Part shown: positions 63,421 through 64,000 of the stretch, in pieces
Numbering within the stretch: position 1 is the stretch's first letter
Layout of the letters: each line of letters starts with the position of its first letter
Source: JAJPKK01 sp963844635
GTDB lineage: Bacteria; Pseudomonadota; Alphaproteobacteria; Rhizobiales; Xanthobacteraceae
NCBI GenBank assembly: GCA_963844635.1
Contig: CAWJPD010000005.1
Coordinates: 685,079 to 749,078, forward strand
Length of the DNA: 64,000 bases
Direction: 5' to 3'
Notes under the pieces: generated by a model
The model's database searches: none
Told to the model about the DNA's origin: nothing
Seen by the model: the letters and a program-made list of their open reading frames with translations, nothing else
Position numbers and translations under genes: made by a program

Positions 63421-64000
63421 TCTCATATCTCGGGAAGCGCTTCAGCGCGCTCGCCATATCGCCCAGCGTCGGTGCTCCATACGCCAGCGCCACTGTCGAG
63501 GGGGTGTGTCCTGTAATTGCGTCTGACACACGGTCAGAAATGCCGTGACGGTCTGCAATCTGCTTGAACGTGTGACGCCAACCATGCGTAGGGCTGACCT
63601 CGGTATCCTTGAGGCCAATCGAGCGAGACCATTCGCCCAAGCGATTCCGCGCCTGCACAGACCGTGCGCGCTTGGGATTTGTGATGTCTCTTGCCTCGGC
63701 TTCCGTAGTTGCTGCTGGAGTGTAGAACAGCGGCCCGTTGCCTTTGGCCCTCACGAACTCCAGGAACCCCTGAGCTATCAAATGCTCATGCAAGGGAACT
63801 ATGCGGACGGTGCGTGTTTTGACCGGCCCGGCGTCGGGTGTGATCCGTATGGCCGTGATGCCGTCACGCTCGATAACGTCCTGCCCGCGCAATTGGGTTA
63901 TTTCACCCGCCCGCGCTCCTGAGTAAGCGCAAATCCACAGCACCCAACGACGTGCGGCCATGGCCGGCCTTGCGGTATCTTTGGTCGCGCTCGCGTTGAC
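63416..64000 (-). CDS. tyrosine recombinase/phage integrase (5' part outside window)
   Basis: The frame is open from the right edge to the stop at 63416 (195 codons). The catalytic domain is complete: R in ICAYSGARAGEITQLRGQDV, K region ITPDAGPVKTRTVRIVPLHE, H-x-x-R in SPTHGWRHTFKQIADRHGI, H in AITGHTPSTVALAYGAPTL, and the nucleophile Y in the same line. It should integrate the accessory element to the left. No tRNA attachment site is visible inside the window. Confidence 0.93.
   Translation of the reverse strand, partial: VNASATKDTARPAMAARRWVLWICAYSGARAGEITQLRGQDVIERDGITAIRITPDAGPVKTRTVRIVPLHEHLIAQGFLEFVRAKGNGPLFYTPAATTEAEARDITNPKRARSVQARNRLGEWSRSIGLKDTEVSPTHGWRHTFKQIADRHGISDRVSDAITGHTPSTVALAYGAPTLGDMASALKRFPRYEI

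Noticed and set aside
63416..64000. tRNA attachment site next to the integrase
   Set aside because: No cloverleaf or tRNA 3' end was seen near the integrase stop; the site may lie outside the window.

Overview
The window is high-GC DNA from an alphaproteobacterium, most likely of the order Hyphomicrobiales (Bradyrhizobium/Rhodoplanes/Pseudolabrys-like). The evidence is HWE/HisKA_2-family kinases, a secG-pyrG-kdsA neighbourhood, otsBA beside an ASRT-family gene, an exact GGAAC-N16-CGTT (EcfG-type) promoter, and intergenic repeats of the gcatgatc...gatcatgc type. I infer the order from these traits; nothing here fixes a genus.

Layout. 0-5.2 kb: the end of an HWE kinase, then an acyl-CoA dehydrogenase / NDP-forming acyl-CoA synthetase / MmgE-PrpD catabolic cluster riddled with frameshifts. 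5.2-15.8 kb: a secreted hypothetical protein, an MBL-fold hydrolase, an FAH-family hydrolase, a sigma-factor-like HTH protein, a small membrane protein, an outer-membrane protein, an AMP-forming acyl ligase, a membrane aspartic protease and a kelch protein. 16.1-24.4 kb: a signalling locus with a roughly 2,113-residue hybrid histidine kinase built on about 13 HAMP units, followed by a REC-PAS-HWE-REC kinase. 24.7-27.9 kb: ASRT-family gene, otsB and otsA (trehalose synthesis). 27.9-34 kb: POT transporter, rfbB/rfbA, TSUP exporter and a glycosyltransferase. 34-38.8 kb: SoxC-like molybdoenzyme with cytochrome c, a secreted protein and an LTxxQ-type periplasmic protein. 39-50 kb: kdsA, a secreted alpha/beta hydrolase, decayed serine-recombinase tails, a VOC protein, pyrG, secG, a Bug/TctC binding protein, an outer-membrane barrel, a lipoprotein and an NHL protein.

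From about 50 kb to the right edge lies an accessory, phage/satellite-like region. It holds a NYN-domain nuclease gene with a small overlapping partner, a lipoprotein, a serine recombinase, an IS3 element, virion-like proteins, a P-loop helicase-like gene interrupted by an IS256-family element (8-bp target duplication, ancestral ORF restored exactly on excision), small coiled-coil proteins and a tyrosine integrase running off the edge. This region also carries two diverged copies of a roughly 0.5-kb segment and several short repeat families.

The trehalose genes, the ASRT protein, the HWE kinases and the EcfG-like promoter before the giant kinase fit together as part of a general-stress-response regulon (inference). 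Many host genes carry single-base frameshifts in otherwise well-preserved reading frames. Internal repeats in the giant kinase show two of these to be one-base insertions, so part of the apparent pseudogenisation may be sequence error.
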